A stretch of DNA of 56,975 bases, from positions 1 to 56,975 of the forward strand of contig JACQOJ010000085.1 of assembly GCA_016202605.1 (NCBI GenBank), in the 5' to 3' direction. The notes below the pieces were generated by a model. That model was not told where the DNA came from and made no database searches. It worked only from the letters and a program-made list of their open reading frames with translations. The stretch's first letter is position 1; each line of letters starts with the position of its first letter. Source of the DNA: Betaproteobacteria bacterium (GTDB taxonomy: Bacteria > Pseudomonadota > Gammaproteobacteria > Burkholderiales > SG8-41). Both the position numbers and the translations under genes were made by a program. Below, in pieces: positions 23,441 to 32,984 of the stretch.

Positions 23441-23760
23441 TCAGCTTCCGATCTTGTTGCGCAGGGTGCCCGGGCCCGCGATCCCGGTTTCGAGGATATC
23501 GCCCGCCTGCATGAACTCGGGCGGCGTGCGGGCATGGCCCACGCCGGAGGGCGTGCCGGTGATTATGATGTCGCCCGGATCGAGCGTGAGGCCCGCGCGG
23601 CCGGCGGCGATGAGCGCGATCATGTCGTCCGCCGCAAAGGGAAGTTTGACGCGTGCTTTCTTCGCCGCCGCCGCCAGATCGATGATGCCGCCCCGACACG
23701 GGCGATGACGCCGAGAGTCGCCGGCTTGCGCTTCGATGCGGAATAGGTCACGAACTTCAA
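23441..23760 (-). pseudogene. Fumarylacetoacetate hydrolase-family gene, frameshifted and internally deleted
   Basis: From TTG 23760 the minus strand reads KFVTYSASKRKPATLGVIARVG, the usual N-terminus of FAH-family proteins. It then loses frame at a GGGG run where five G would restore GGIIDLAAAAKKARVKLP. The restored frame runs directly from DDMIALIAAGRAGL into LTLDPGDIIITGTPSGVGHARTP, the C-terminal catalytic block. About 150-180 residues normally found between these, including metal ligands, are missing. The start overlaps the pip stop (TTGA), so it was once translationally coupled to pip. Functionally dead by this reading. Confidence 0.8.
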
Positions 23761-24752
23761 GGAGCCCCCTTTGGATCGAGAGCAACGTTTCCGATCTTGA
23801 ACTTTTCCGCTGCCTTGACGAGTTCCGCGCAGATGCCCGGCTCCCATGCCGAGTGGCCGGCGTTCGGCACGACGACGTACTCCGCTTCGGGCCAGGCCTG
23901 GTGCACGTCATCGGCGGTGATGATGGGGCATACCGCGTCGTAGCGTCCCTGCACGATCACGCCCGGAATGCCGCGGATTTTGCCGATATCGTTCAGCAAC
24001 GCGTTCTGCGGCAGGAAAATGCCATGGATGAAATAGTGTGCCTCGATGCGCGCGAGGCCAAGGGAAACGACGTCGCCGGAAAAATAGGCGACGGTCTCCG
24101 GGCTCGGCAGCAGCGTCGAGCAGACCCCTTCATAGACGCTCCATGCGCGCGCCGCCGGCGCGTGCACCCCGGGATCGGGGTCGGCCAGGCGGCGATAATA
24201 GGCGGCGAGCAGGTCATGGCGCTCGTCTTCCGGAATCGCGCCGGCGAAGGCGCGCCACGCCTCCGGGAACAGCGTGCGCAACCCGTAGAGAAACCAGTCG
24301 ATTTCGCTCCTGCGGCACAGGAAGATGCCGCGCAGGATGAGGCCGCGACAGCGTTCCGGATGGCTTTCGGCGTAGGCGATCGCGAGCGTGCTGCCCCACG
24401 ATCCGCCGAAAACGATCCAGCGCTCGATGCCGAGGTGCACGCGCAGCGTTTCGATGTCGTCCACGAGCCGCGGCGTGGTGTTGTTGCGCAATTCGCCCAG
24501 CGGCGTCGAGCGACCCGCGCCGCGCTGGTCGAAAATCACGATGCGATAGTGAGCGGGATCGAAGAAGCGCCGGTGCGCCGGCGCGGCACCGGCGCCGGGA
24601 CCGCCGTGCAGGAACACGACCGGCGCACCGTGAGGATTGCCCGACTGTTCCCAGTACATGCGGTGCAGTCCGTCGAGCTTGATCATGCCGGCGCTGTACG
24701 GTTCGATCTCCGGATAGAGTTCGCAGCGGATGTCAGCGGAAAGATCGGCCAT
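23757..24752 (-). CDS. pip: Proline iminopeptidase
   Basis: A 331-residue alpha/beta hydrolase of the S33 family that removes N-terminal proline from peptides in the cytoplasm. Visible are the oxyanion HGGPGAG, the DQRGAGRSTP motif, nucleophile elbow GGSWGSTLA (Ser), the acid in VQGRYDAVCP (Asp) and His in NAGHSAWEP. The family signature ELYPEIEPYSAGMIKLDGLHRMYWEQ starts soon after ATG 24752; upstream in-frame starts would add unconserved residues. It is divergent from maeB, with about 160 bases between starts. Confidence 0.95.
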   Translation of the reverse strand: MADLSADIRCELYPEIEPYSAGMIKLDGLHRMYWEQSGNPHGAPVVFLHGGPGAGAAPAHRRFFDPAHYRIVIFDQRGAGRSTPLGELRNNTTPRLVDDIETLRVHLGIERWIVFGGSWGSTLAIAYAESHPERCRGLILRGIFLCRRSEIDWFLYGLRTLFPEAWRAFAGAIPEDERHDLLAAYYRRLADPDPGVHAPAARAWSVYEGVCSTLLPSPETVAYFSGDVVSLGLARIEAHYFIHGIFLPQNALLNDIGKIRGIPGVIVQGRYDAVCPIITADDVHQAWPEAEYVVVPNAGHSAWEPGICAELVKAAEKFKIGNVALDPKGAP

Positions 24753-24848
24753 GGACGATGCGAATCGGAAGCAGGCGTGAACATAGCACAACGGCTGCGT
24801 TTGGTGAAAATGCCGGGCGCGATGAGAAAGAGACGCGTGGCCATGCGG

Positions 24849-24854
24849 TATAAT
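24849..24854 (+). promoter_or_regulatory. Consensus -10 (TATAAT) before maeB
   Basis: TATAAT at 24849-24854 is perfect, but no good -35 lies 16-18 bases upstream (GAAAGA at 24826-24831). A start near 24861 would rule out the ATG at 24853 as translation start and fits starts at 24913 or 24952. Confidence 0.45.
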
Positions 24855-24912
24855 GCCCCCCGGACCGGGCGCATGGATCCGGTCCGGCCGCGCGCGTCGA
24901 AGACGGCAGCCG

Positions 24913-27246
24913 ATGTCGTTTGACGCGCGCACTCATTTCTGGGATCGCTTCATGGATGAAGAAGTCAGAAAGGCGGCGCTTGATTACCACCGCTCGCCCG
25001 GTCCCGGCAAGATTTCCGTCGTAGCCACCAAGGGACTGATCAATCAGCGGGACCTGGCGCTCGCCTACACGCCGGGTGTCGCCGCCGCCTGCGAGGCGAT
25101 CGCCGCGGATCCCGCGGAAGCGCGTAACCTCACCGCGCGCGGGAACCTGGTCGCCGTGATCACCAACGGCACGGCCGTACTCGGCCTGGGCGCGATCGGC
25201 CCGCTCGCATCGAAACCGGTGATGGAAGGCAAGGCGGTCCTGTTCAAGAAGTTCGCGGGCATCGACGTGTTCGATCTCGAAATCGACGAGCGGGATCCCG
25301 ACAGGCTGGTCGAGATCATCGCCAGCCTCGAACCCACCTTCGGCGGCATCAATCTGGAGGACATCAAGGCGCCCGAGTGCTTCATCGTCGAGCGCAGGCT
25401 GCGCGAACGGCTGCGCATCCCGGTGTTCCATGACGACCAGCACGGCACGGCGATCATCGTCGGCGCCGCGATCGTGAACGGGCTCAAGGTGGTCGGCAAG
25501 CCACTCGCGAAAGTGAAGCTGGTGGTTTCCGGCGCCGGCGCGGCCGCGCTCGCCTGCCTCGGGCTGCTGGTGAAGATGGGCCTGCCGAGGGAAAACATCG
25601 TCGTCACCGACATCAAGGGCGTGGTTTACAAGGGCCGCAAGGAGGAGATGGATCCTGACAAGGAACAGTACGCCATCGACACCACGGCGCGCACGCTGGC
25701 GGAGGTGATCGATGGCGCCGACGTCTTTCTCGGGCTTTCCGCAGGCGGCGTGCTGAAGCCGGAAATGGTGCGGCGGATGGCCGGGCGGCCGCTCATCCTC
25801 GCGCTGGCCAACCCCGAGCCCGAGATTCGCCCCGAAGTCGCCAGGGAGGCGCGCCCCGACGTGGTGATCGCGACCGGGCGCTCGGACTATCCGAACCAGG
25901 TCAACAACGTTCTCTGTTTCCCCTTCGTCTTTCGCGGTGCGCTCGACGTCGGCGCGACTGCCGTGACCACGGAGATGGAACTCGCCGCGGTCCGCGCGCT
26001 TGCGGAACTCGCGCAAGCCGAGCAATCGGACATCGTCGCGACTGCCTATGGCGAGCGAAACGTGGCATTCGGTCCCGAGTATCTCATTCCGCGGCCGTTC
26101 GATCCGCGGCTGATCGGGAAGATTGCGCCCGCCGTGGCCCGGGCGGCGATGGACAGCGGCGTCGCAACCCGTCCCATCGCCGACCTCGACGCTTACCGCG
26201 AACGGCTCAACGAATTCGTCTACCAGTCCGGTCTCATCATGAAGCCGGTGTTTTCGGCGGCGAAGCAGGCGCCGAGGCGCGTGGTGTACGCCGACGCCGA
26301 GGACGAACGCGTGCTGCGCGCGGCCCAGGTGGTAATCGACGAGGGCATCGCGCGGCCCATCCTCATCGGGCGACCCGCCGTGGTGCAGATGCGCATCGAG
26401 CGCCTGGGATTGAGGCTTGCCCGCGACCGGGACTTCGAGCTGGTCGACCCCGGCAGCGATGCGCGTTATCGCGAATACTGGACAGAGTATCACCGGCTTT
26501 CCGCGCGAAAGGGCGTAACGCCGGAGACCGCCAAACTCGACATGCGCCGGCTGCCGACATTGATCGGCGCCATGCTCATCCACATGGGCGCAGCGGATGC
26601 CATGCTGACCGGCATCATCGGCCGCTATCTCGGCCATTTGCGTTTCATCGATCAGGTGATCGGAAAGCGGGCGGGCGCCAGGCACTTCGCCGCGATGAAC
26701 CTGCTGCTGCTGCCGCGGCGCACCGTGTTCATTTGCGATACCTACGTCAATTTCGATCCCACCGCCGGACAGGTTGCGGAGACGACCGTGCTGGCCGCGG
26801 AGGTCATCCGCCGCTTCGGCATGACGCCGAAGGTGGCGTTGCTGTCGCATTCGAGCTTCGGCGCCGCCGATACGCCCACCGCCGTGAAGATGAGAGAGGC
26901 GCTTGCGCTGATCGGGCAGCTTGCGCCCGGTCTCGAAGTCGAAGGCGAAATGCACGGCGACGCGGCGCTCTCGGAAGAAATCCGCATGCGGGTGTTCCCG
27001 GGTTCGCGGCTGAAAGGGCAGGCGAATCTGCTGGTCATGCCGACCCTGGATGCAGCCAACATCGCGTTCAATCTGCTCAAGACGGCATCGGGCGATGGCA
27101 TTACGGTGGGGCCCATCCTCCTGGGTGCGGCCAGGCCCGTGCACATACTCACCCCGAGCGCGACCGTGCGCCGCATCGTCAACATGACGGCATTGACCGT
27201 CGTCGACGCCGGCGCTCAGAGCGGCGAACAGAGAAGCCTGCTCTAG
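24913..27246 (+). CDS. maeB: NADP-dependent malic enzyme with phosphotransacetylase-like domain
   Basis: A 777-residue two-domain protein. The N-terminal malic enzyme domain (about 25-445) oxidatively decarboxylates malate to pyruvate with NADPH production; it shows [23 protein letters not shown]-like FHDDQHGTA, and the nucleotide loop [13 protein letters not shown]. The C-terminal half (about 450-775) is a phosphate acetyltransferase-like regulatory domain, with GRPAVV and [18 protein letters not shown] 24952 ([13 protein letters not shown]) would give 764 residues, nearer the family norm; 24913 is the first start downstream of the -10 box. Followed by fumC on the same strand, matching a fumarate-malate-pyruvate route. 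Confidence 0.94.
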   Translation: MSFDARTHFWDRFMDEEVRKAALDYHRSPGPGKISVVATKGLINQRDLALAYTPGVAAACEAIAADPAEARNLTARGNLVAVITNGTAVLGLGAIGPLASKPVMEGKAVLFKKFAGIDVFDLEIDERDPDRLVEIIASLEPTFGGINLEDIKAPECFIVERRLRERLRIPVFHDDQHGTAIIVGAAIVNGLKVVGKPLAKVKLVVSGAGAAALACLGLLVKMGLPRENIVVTDIKGVVYKGRKEEMDPDKEQYAIDTTARTLAEVIDGADVFLGLSAGGVLKPEMVRRMAGRPLILALANPEPEIRPEVAREARPDVVIATGRSDYPNQVNNVLCFPFVFRGALDVGATAVTTEMELAAVRALAELAQAEQSDIVATAYGERNVAFGPEYLIPRPFDPRLIGKIAPAVARAAMDSGVATRPIADLDAYRERLNEFVYQSGLIMKPVFSAAKQAPRRVVYADAEDERVLRAAQVVIDEGIARPILIGRPAVVQMRIERLGLRLARDRDFELVDPGSDARYREYWTEYHRLSARKGVTPETAKLDMRRLPTLIGAMLIHMGAADAMLTGIIGRYLGHLRFIDQVIGKRAGARHFAAMNLLLLPRRTVFICDTYVNFDPTAGQVAETTVLAAEVIRRFGMTPKVALLSHSSFGAADTPTAVKMREALALIGQLAPGLEVEGEMHGDAALSEEIRMRVFPGSRLKGQANLLVMPTLDAANIAFNLLKTASGDGITVGPILLGAARPVHILTPSATVRRIVNMTALTVVDAGAQSGEQRSLL

Positions 27247-27271
27247 CGGGCAAGGGATGAACGGAGACAAG

Positions 27272-28693
27272 ATGGCAAAGAACATACGCATCGAGCACGA
27301 CACGATGGGCAGGATCGAAGTGCCCGCCGACAGGCTCTGGGGCGCGCAGACGCAGCGCAGCCTGATCCACTTCCACTTCCCGGGTGAAACGATGCCGCTG
27401 GAGGTGGTGCACGCGCAGGTGCTGGTGAAAAAAGCCTCGGCGGCGGTCAACATGGCGCTGGGCGTGCTGGACAAGAAGAAGGGGCAGGCGATCGTCAAGG
27501 CTGCCGACGAAGGGCTCGCGGGCAGGCTCGACGAGCATTTCCCGCTCGTTGCCTGGCAGACCGGCTCGGGCACCCAGACCAATATGAACGTGAACGAGGT
27601 GCTGGCCAACCGCGCCTCCGAGCTGCTGGGCGGCGAGCGCGGGGAAGCGCGGCTCGTTCACCCCAACGATGACGTCAACAAGGGCCAGTCTTCGAACGAT
27701 ACGTTTCCGACGGCGATGCACGTCGCGGCAGTGATCGCGCTGGAGAAACAGCTCAAGCCCGCGGTGAAGCGGCTGCGCGACACATTGAACGGGAAATCCA
27801 GGGCATTCATGGACACCGTCAAGATCGGCCGCACGCATCTGCAGGATGCGACGCCGATTACGCTGGGCCAGGAATTCTCGGGCTACGTGGCGCAACTCGA
27901 CCACGGCCTGAAACACGTCGACGGCGCGCTGCCGCACCTGCGTGAGCTGGCGCTTGGCGGCACCGCGGTGGGCACGGGCCTGAACGCTCATCCCCGGTTC
28001 GCGGTCAGGGTTGCGGCGGAACTGAAGAAGCTCACCGGGCTGCCGTTCGTCACCGCGCCCAACAAGTTCGAAGCGCTTGCTTCCTGCGACGCCGTGGTCC
28101 ACGCTCACGGGGCGTTGAAGACGCTCGCCGCCGCGCACATGAAAATCGCCAACGACATTCGCAGGCTCGCATCGGGGCCGCGCTGCGGCATCGGCGAGAT
28201 CAACATCCCCGAAAACGAGCCCGGCAGCTCGATCATGCCGGGCAAGGTCAATCCGACGCAATCCGAATCGATGACCATGGTGTGCTGCCAGGTGTTCGGC
28301 AACGATGTCGCGATCAATCTCGGCGGCGCTTCGGGCAACTTTGAACTCAACGTGTTCCGGCCGCTCGTCATCCGCAACTTTCTTCACAGCGCGAGACTGC
28401 TCGCCCACGCCTGCGAGAATTTCGACGAGCATTGCGCCGCGGGCATCGAGCCCAATGCCGAGCGCATCGGGAAGCTCATGCGCGAATCCCTCATGCTCGT
28501 CACGGCGCTCAATCCGCATATCGGCTACGAGAAGGCGGCGGCGATCGCCAAGAACGCCCACAAGAAAGGCATGACGCTCAAGGAATCGGCGGTCGCGCTG
28601 GGCTACCTCACGGCGGAGCAGTTCGATGCCTGGGTGCGTCCCGAAGACATGGTGGGCATGAAGCTCAAGCCCGCGAAAGCCGCCAGGCGCTAG
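27272..28693 (+). CDS. fumC: Class II fumarate hydratase
   Basis: A 473-residue fumarase of the aspartase/fumarase superfamily, catalysing fumarate hydration to malate without an iron-sulfur cluster. Signatures are [25 protein letters not shown], the catalytic loop [13 protein letters not shown] (about residue 320) and the His in [13 protein letters not shown] 27272 is preceded by CGGAGA; an in-frame ATG at 27257 would add five residues and has AAGGG upstream, so the choice is open. Co-directional with maeB, 25 bases apart, and likely the same transcript. Confidence 0.96.
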   Translation: MAKNIRIEHDTMGRIEVPADRLWGAQTQRSLIHFHFPGETMPLEVVHAQVLVKKASAAVNMALGVLDKKKGQAIVKAADEGLAGRLDEHFPLVAWQTGSGTQTNMNVNEVLANRASELLGGERGEARLVHPNDDVNKGQSSNDTFPTAMHVAAVIALEKQLKPAVKRLRDTLNGKSRAFMDTVKIGRTHLQDATPITLGQEFSGYVAQLDHGLKHVDGALPHLRELALGGTAVGTGLNAHPRFAVRVAAELKKLTGLPFVTAPNKFEALASCDAVVHAHGALKTLAAAHMKIANDIRRLASGPRCGIGEINIPENEPGSSIMPGKVNPTQSESMTMVCCQVFGNDVAINLGGASGNFELNVFRPLVIRNFLHSARLLAHACENFDEHCAAGIEPNAERIGKLMRESLMLVTALNPHIGYEKAAAIAKNAHKKGMTLKESAVALGYLTAEQFDAWVRPEDMVGMKLKPAKAARR

Positions 28694-28699
28694 AACGCC

Positions 28700-29410
28700 A
28701 TGCCGGCGGAGCAGCGCATCGCGGTCGTGACCGGCGCCAACCGCGGCATAGGCTTCGAGATCTGCCGCCAGCTCGCGGCGCGCGGCGTGAGGGTGGTCCT
28801 GACCAGCCGCAGCGCGGCGAAGGGACGCGCCGCGGTGAAGGCGCTGCGCGACCAGGGTGTGGAAGTCGATTACCATCTTCTTGACGTCACGAGCCCCGTG
28901 AGCATCAGGGCACTCGCCGCCCACGTCGCCGAGCGTTACGGCCGTCTCGACGTGCTGGTCAACAATGCCGGGGTGATGCTCGATCCGCGCGGCTCGCGCG
29001 TACTCGATGCGAAACCGAAGACTTTCCGCGACACGCTCGAGGCGAACTTGCTGGGGCCGCTACAGCTCGTGCAGGCGCTGGTGCCGCTGATGAAGAAGCA
29101 CAGCTACGGCCGGATCGTGAATCTGTCGAGCGGACAGGGCCAACTGTCCGACATGGGCGCCGGAACGCCCGCATATCGCGTCTCCAAGACCGCTTTGAAC
29201 GCGCTCACCCGCACGCTCGCGGCTGAACTCGACGGAACGGGGATTCTCGTCAACTCCATGTGCCCGGGCTGGGTCCGCACCGGCATGGGAGGCCCCAGTG
29301 CTCCGCGCACGGTGGAGCAGGGGGCGGAGACCGCGGTGTGGCTTGCGACGCTGCCCGATGATGGCCCCAACGGCGGATTTTTCCGCGATCGCAAGCCGAT
29401 TCCCTGGTGA
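28700..29410 (+). CDS. Short-chain dehydrogenase/reductase (carbonyl-reductase-like)
   Basis: A 236-residue classical SDR. Cofactor motif TGANRGIG (residues 10-17) and the NNAG motif are present, and the active site is S (LSSGQGQLS) with YRVSK (Tyr and Lys). R35 after VVLTSRS suggests NADP preference. Among relatives are plant- and animal-type carbonyl reductases (CBR1-like); the substrate cannot be deduced. It begins six bases after fumC and ends before a bidirectional terminator. Confidence 0.9.
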   Translation: MPAEQRIAVVTGANRGIGFEICRQLAARGVRVVLTSRSAAKGRAAVKALRDQGVEVDYHLLDVTSPVSIRALAAHVAERYGRLDVLVNNAGVMLDPRGSRVLDAKPKTFRDTLEANLLGPLQLVQALVPLMKKHSYGRIVNLSSGQGQLSDMGAGTPAYRVSKTALNALTRTLAAELDGTGILVNSMCPGWVRTGMGGPSAPRTVEQGAETAVWLATLPDDGPNGGFFRDRKPIPW

Positions 29411-29489
29411 ACGGCCCGGCGGAGGAGACCTGGGAATGTGTGGCCCGGCGCAGGCAGGACGATGAGCACGGCGTGCGCGGCTCGTGTAC

Positions 29490-29520
29490 AAAAAATTCCC
29501 CGCCTTGCGGGCGGGGAATT
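29490..29520 (-). terminator. Bidirectional-looking terminator between SDR and small exported protein
   Basis: AATTCCCCGCC (29495-29505) pairs with GGGCGGGGAATT (29509-29520) around TTGC, an almost perfect stem. On the minus strand it is followed by TTTTTTG, a classic terminator for the gene at 29540-29788. It may also stop the plus-strand SDR transcript. Confidence 0.88.
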
Positions 29521-29539
29521 GACCGGAAGAAAACGCGGG

Positions 29540-29788
29540 TTACATCTTGATGCCGAGAATTTTCTCCGCCTTGGCTAATGTGTCCAGGGCGTCTTGATGT
29601 TTCCCGGCCTTATGGAACGTCTCGCCTTCGGCGCGGTATTTCTTCACTTCCGCCATTTGCGCGTCGCCGAGCTTGGCCTTGGATAATGCCGCGTCGATCG
29701 CTTTCATATGTTTCGGACAGCTGAAAGCGAACGCGCTGGTGCTTGCGAGGGCGAGGGCCGACGCAACGATGATGCTGCGGATCTTCAT
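29540..29788 (-). CDS. Small exported protein of unknown function
   Basis: An 82-residue protein with a clear signal peptide (residues 1-21, core IIVASALALASTSAFA, cleavage after AFA). The mature 61 residues are Lys-rich and helical, with one Cys (FSCPKHMKAIDAALSKAKL) and HQDALDTLAKAEKIL near the end. Similar small periplasmic proteins are found in betaproteobacteria without an assigned function. AAGGAG lies before ATG 29788, and a strong terminator follows, so it is a stand-alone, probably well expressed gene. Confidence 0.88.
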   Translation of the reverse strand: MKIRSIIVASALALASTSAFAFSCPKHMKAIDAALSKAKLGDAQMAEVKKYRAEGETFHKAGKHQDALDTLAKAEKILGIKM

Positions 29789-29944
29789 GAGTTTCTCCTT
29801 TGGTCAAGAGTTCAGTAGTATGGTTCGCCAGGGTAAGCCGTGCGAATGTCCTTAACAATGACCGCGCCGGGGCGCGGCAACCATGGCGAGCCGCGCGTGC
29901 CACGGGTAAAATTGCCACATTTTTAGGACATTACAGCGAATCGC

Positions 29945-30577
29945 TTGGCTCAATCCACATTAACACCGGAACTTCACGCATTATTCCCGCTTTCGCGCGA
30001 AACGATCCGCCAACGGCTGGCGCGGCCTGCGCCTGCGCCGGAGGCCAGGGACCTTCATATCATCGCGATCAAGGAAGGCGTGCGTGTAGCCGAAGCGGCC
30101 GTGCTGGTGCCGCTGGTGCACCATGCCGAGGCCATCAACGTCCTGCTGACGCAGCGCACCGCGCACCTCCTGGATCACGCGTGCCAGATCAGTTTTCCGG
30201 GCGGCCGGGTCGAGACCGCCGACGCGAACCGGGAGGAAACGGCCTTGCGTGAGACCGAGGAGGAGATCGGCGTGAGGCGCACCCAGATCGATTTGCTGGG
30301 ACGGTTGCCGGATTACGAGATTCCCTCGGGATTCCGCATCACGCCCGTCGTGGGCTGGATCGAGCCCCCGTTCGAACTGCAGCCGGATCCGTTTGAAGTG
30401 GATTCCGTATTCGAGGCGCCGCTCGCCCATTTTCTCGAGCCGGCGAACTATCAGCGGCGGGAGTATCGTTTTCGCGGCCGTCATCGCCATTACATGGCCA
30501 TTCCCTTCGCGGGGCGCTATATCTGGGGCGCCACCGCCGGAATGCTCTACAGCCTCTGCCGCATGCTCAAGGACTGA
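29945..30577 (+). CDS. Nudix hydrolase, coenzyme A pyrophosphatase type
   Basis: A 210-residue Nudix protein. The Nudix box is GGRVETADANREETALRE, then TEEEIGV, with the CoA-specific extension ISFPGG and TPVVGWIEPPFELQPDPFEVDSVFEAPL typical of NudL/Nudt7-like enzymes. It should hydrolyse CoA and its derivatives to 3',5'-ADP and phosphopantetheine, metal dependent. Start TTG 29945; an internal start is possible because the first 40 residues are poorly conserved. Divergent from the small exported gene with 156 bases between, which holds no gene. Confidence 0.9.
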   Translation: MAQSTLTPELHALFPLSRETIRQRLARPAPAPEARDLHIIAIKEGVRVAEAAVLVPLVHHAEAINVLLTQRTAHLLDHACQISFPGGRVETADANREETALRETEEEIGVRRTQIDLLGRLPDYEIPSGFRITPVVGWIEPPFELQPDPFEVDSVFEAPLAHFLEPANYQRREYRFRGRHRHYMAIPFAGRYIWGATAGMLYSLCRMLKD

Positions 30578-30623
30578 TACAGCCCCGCCCCGGGCCGCGC
30601 CTGATCGCGCCCCGCCGCTCAAG

Positions 30624-30956
30624 ATGTCCGAGATTCTCGCCGTTATGATCATGGCCGGTGCCGCGTGGTTTTGGCTCGACGCCCTGCGCGCCCGCGACGT
30701 GGCGGTCGAGGCGGCACGACTCGCCTGCGCCGCGGAGGGCGTGCAGCTCCTTGACGACACGGCGGTGCTCGTGTCGCTTCGGCCGCAGCGGGCGGGAGGC
30801 GGGACGTTGAGGTTGCGGCGGATCTATCGCTTTGAGTTCAGCGACACCGGAAACAACCGCCTGGGAGGCAGCGTAACCATGCTCGGATCGACGGTGCTCG
30901 CCCTTTATCTCGATCCCCATTGCGGAGGCACCGCCGGCGAGCGGCGCCTTGTGTGA
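30624..30956 (+). CDS. DUF3301 domain membrane-anchored protein
   Basis: A 110-residue protein starting at ATG 30624. Residues 3-18 are hydrophobic (ILAVMIMAGAAWFWLDAL). The body has the DUF3301 hallmark ACAAEGVQLLDDTAVL, then LRLRRIYRFEFSDTGNNRLGGSVTMLG. The family is common in gamma- and betaproteobacteria with unknown function. It follows the Nudix gene and may be in the same transcript. Confidence 0.85.
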   Translation: MSEILAVMIMAGAAWFWLDALRARDVAVEAARLACAAEGVQLLDDTAVLVSLRPQRAGGGTLRLRRIYRFEFSDTGNNRLGGSVTMLGSTVLALYLDPHCGGTAGERRLV

Positions 30957-31086
30957 TCCGGCGGTGAGGTCGTGGAAGCGCCGGTCGGGATATGGCACCA
31001 TAGGTTGAATTCGTCCTGGGAGGAGGCTTGAGGCGAACCGTGCGGTGCGCGATGGACAGACAACCGGCATCGGAACCGGTTTCGCC

Positions 31087-32232
31087 ATGAAGCAGGCGCC
31101 AAGAGTAGGGCTGATCATGACCGGGGGCGGCGCGCGCGCGGCCTACCAGGTCGGCGTGCTGCGTGCCTTGTCGGAACTGCTTCCGCGCGCGGCGCGCACT
31201 CCGTTTCCCATCATTTGCGGGACCTCGGCGGGCGCCATCAACGCGGCGGTGCTGGCCGCGGACGCTTCGAATTTCCGGCACGGCGTGCGGCGCCTGATGG
31301 CGGTGTGGAAGAGCTTCCGCGTCCACCATGTTTACCGCGCGGACCCGGTCGGAGTCATCCGCAACAGTTCGCGGTGGATCTTCACCACGCTGACCGGGGG
31401 CGCTTTGTCGCGCAAGCCGGTATCGCTGCTCGACAACTCGCCGCTCGTCGCGCTGCTGAGGCGTCATCTGGACTTCCCGGCGATCCAGCGCGGGATCGAC
31501 AGCGGCGATCTCGCCGCGTTCAGCGTCACCTGCTCCGGCTATTCCTCGGGACAATCAGTCACGTTCTACCAGGGGCGGCCGGACCTGCGGCCGTGGCGGC
31601 GCGCGCGCCGGATCGGGGTCGCGATGCCGATCACGCTCGAGCACTTGATCGCTTCCAGCGCTTTGCCGTTCATTTTCCCGCCCGTGCACATCAACCGCGA
31701 GTATTTCGGGGACGGTTCCATGCGCCAGATCGCGCCGGTAAGCCCGGCGCTGCACCTGGGGGCGGACCGCCTGCTCGTTATCGGTGTCGGCCGCCAATTG
31801 CAGAATCCGGCCGAGCGCGTCAAGACCGACTCTTATCCCTCGCTCGCGCAGATCGCCGGCCACGCGCTGAACAGCATTTTTCTCGACAGCCTCGAAGTCG
31901 ATCTGGAGAGATTGCAGCGCATCAACCGCACGATCGAGATCATTCCCCGCGAAGCGCTCGCGGCGACGAATTACCCGCTTCATCATGTGGATTTCAGGCT
32001 GCTTTCCCCCAGCGAGGAACTGGAGAAGATTGCATCGAGTCACGCGGACGAGCTGCCGCGCACCATTCGCAGCCTGCTCTACACAGTCGGGGCGCTGAAA
32101 CGCAGCGGCTCCAATCTGCTGTCCTACCTGCTGTTCGAAAAATCCTATTGCCGCGCGCTGATTCGCCTCGGCTACCGCGATACCATGGCGCGCAAGGACG
32201 ATCTCATCGCGTTCCTTGGTTACGGCAGATAA
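31087..32232 (+). CDS. Patatin-like phospholipase
   Basis: A 381-residue protein. The patatin domain (10-220) has the oxyanion GGGARAAYQVG, nucleophile GTSAG (Ser at about 44) and the catalytic Asp in DGS (FGDGSMRQIAP). It is expected to be a cytoplasmic or membrane-associated lipase/acyl hydrolase. The C-terminal half (240-381) is unique and helical. ATG 31087 starts just before the conserved VGLIMTGGGAR; ATG 31045 would add 14 residues. A poly-functional role in lipid turnover or PHB-associated lipid is speculation. Confidence 0.92.
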   Translation: MKQAPRVGLIMTGGGARAAYQVGVLRALSELLPRAARTPFPIICGTSAGAINAAVLAADASNFRHGVRRLMAVWKSFRVHHVYRADPVGVIRNSSRWIFTTLTGGALSRKPVSLLDNSPLVALLRRHLDFPAIQRGIDSGDLAAFSVTCSGYSSGQSVTFYQGRPDLRPWRRARRIGVAMPITLEHLIASSALPFIFPPVHINREYFGDGSMRQIAPVSPALHLGADRLLVIGVGRQLQNPAERVKTDSYPSLAQIAGHALNSIFLDSLEVDLERLQRINRTIEIIPREALAATNYPLHHVDFRLLSPSEELEKIASSHADELPRTIRSLLYTVGALKRSGSNLLSYLLFEKSYCRALIRLGYRDTMARKDDLIAFLGYGR

Positions 32233-32334
32233 GAGAGCATCGCCGGCGGACAGGGTGTGTGGCTCGTGGGCGATCTCGCGATGCCCGCCGGCAACCGCAG
32301 CCTTGCATGGCGCAAAGATAGTGCAAGGTAAAGG

Positions 32335-32363
32335 TTGCCATGCCCCGCCCGTGCCGGTATAAA
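32335..32363 (+). promoter_or_regulatory. greB promoter candidate
   Basis: TTGCCA (32335-32340), a 17-base spacer and TATAAA (32358-32363) predict a start near 32370, with the greB ATG at 32400. Confidence 0.55.
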
Positions 32364-32399
32364 GATAAAGGAGACTGGAGTCGTTCCTGGAGTACGGTC

Positions 32400-32912
32400 A
32401 TGAGCAGAGCATTTGTCAAGGAAAGCGACGACGACCTGGTCGCGGGCGAGTTGCCGGAACGGCCGCTGTCCTCGCACGCGAATTACGTAACGCCGTACGG
32501 CCTCGATCAGTTGCAGGCGCGGGTGCGGGAGCTGAGCGAGAGCCACGAGCAGCTCAAGCGCCAGGCGGAAGAAGACTCGATCGCGAAGCAGAAGCTGCGC
32601 GAGGTCGAGCGCGATCTGCGCTACTTCAATGCGCAGCTCGAGCGCGCGATCGTGGTCGACCCGGCCGGTCAACCCGGGGACGAGGTGCGCTTCGGTGCGC
32701 TCGTCACGATCATCGACGAGGACGGCAAGGCGCAGCGGTTCAGCATCGTCGGCGACGATGAAGCCGATGTCGCCGCCGGCAAGATCAGCTGGGCATCCCC
32801 GCTGGCAAAGGCGATGATCGGGGCCAAGGTCGGTGACGTCGTGAAATGGCGCCGCCCCGCGGGCGATATGGAGGTCGAGATCGCGGAGGCCCGCTACCCC
32901 GAGACCACCTGA
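32400..32912 (+). CDS. greB: Transcription elongation factor GreB
   Basis: A 170-residue GreA/GreB family factor. The N-terminal coiled coil (about 30-85) carries the acidic tip in VKESDDD and the loop before; the C-terminal FKBP-like domain has PGDEVRFGALVTIIDEDG and SIVGDDEADVAAGKISWASPLAKAM. It stimulates RNA polymerase to cleave backtracked transcripts. The GDDEAD version and length favour GreB over GreA. An in-frame ATG at 32340 lies inside the predicted promoter and is rejected. Confidence 0.93.
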   Translation: MSRAFVKESDDDLVAGELPERPLSSHANYVTPYGLDQLQARVRELSESHEQLKRQAEEDSIAKQKLREVERDLRYFNAQLERAIVVDPAGQPGDEVRFGALVTIIDEDGKAQRFSIVGDDEADVAAGKISWASPLAKAMIGAKVGDVVKWRRPAGDMEVEIAEARYPETT

Positions 32913-32984
32913 CCGATGCGCGGCGGCTCGCGTTCCGGAGGCCGCGGCGGGCCGCCCTGACTTCCCCTACACCCCGCGCTGTTC

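Noticed and set aside
24733-27609. 958-codon minus-strand open frame
   Set aside because: Antisense to the clearly homologous maeB and the start of fumC; composition is that of a shadow frame.
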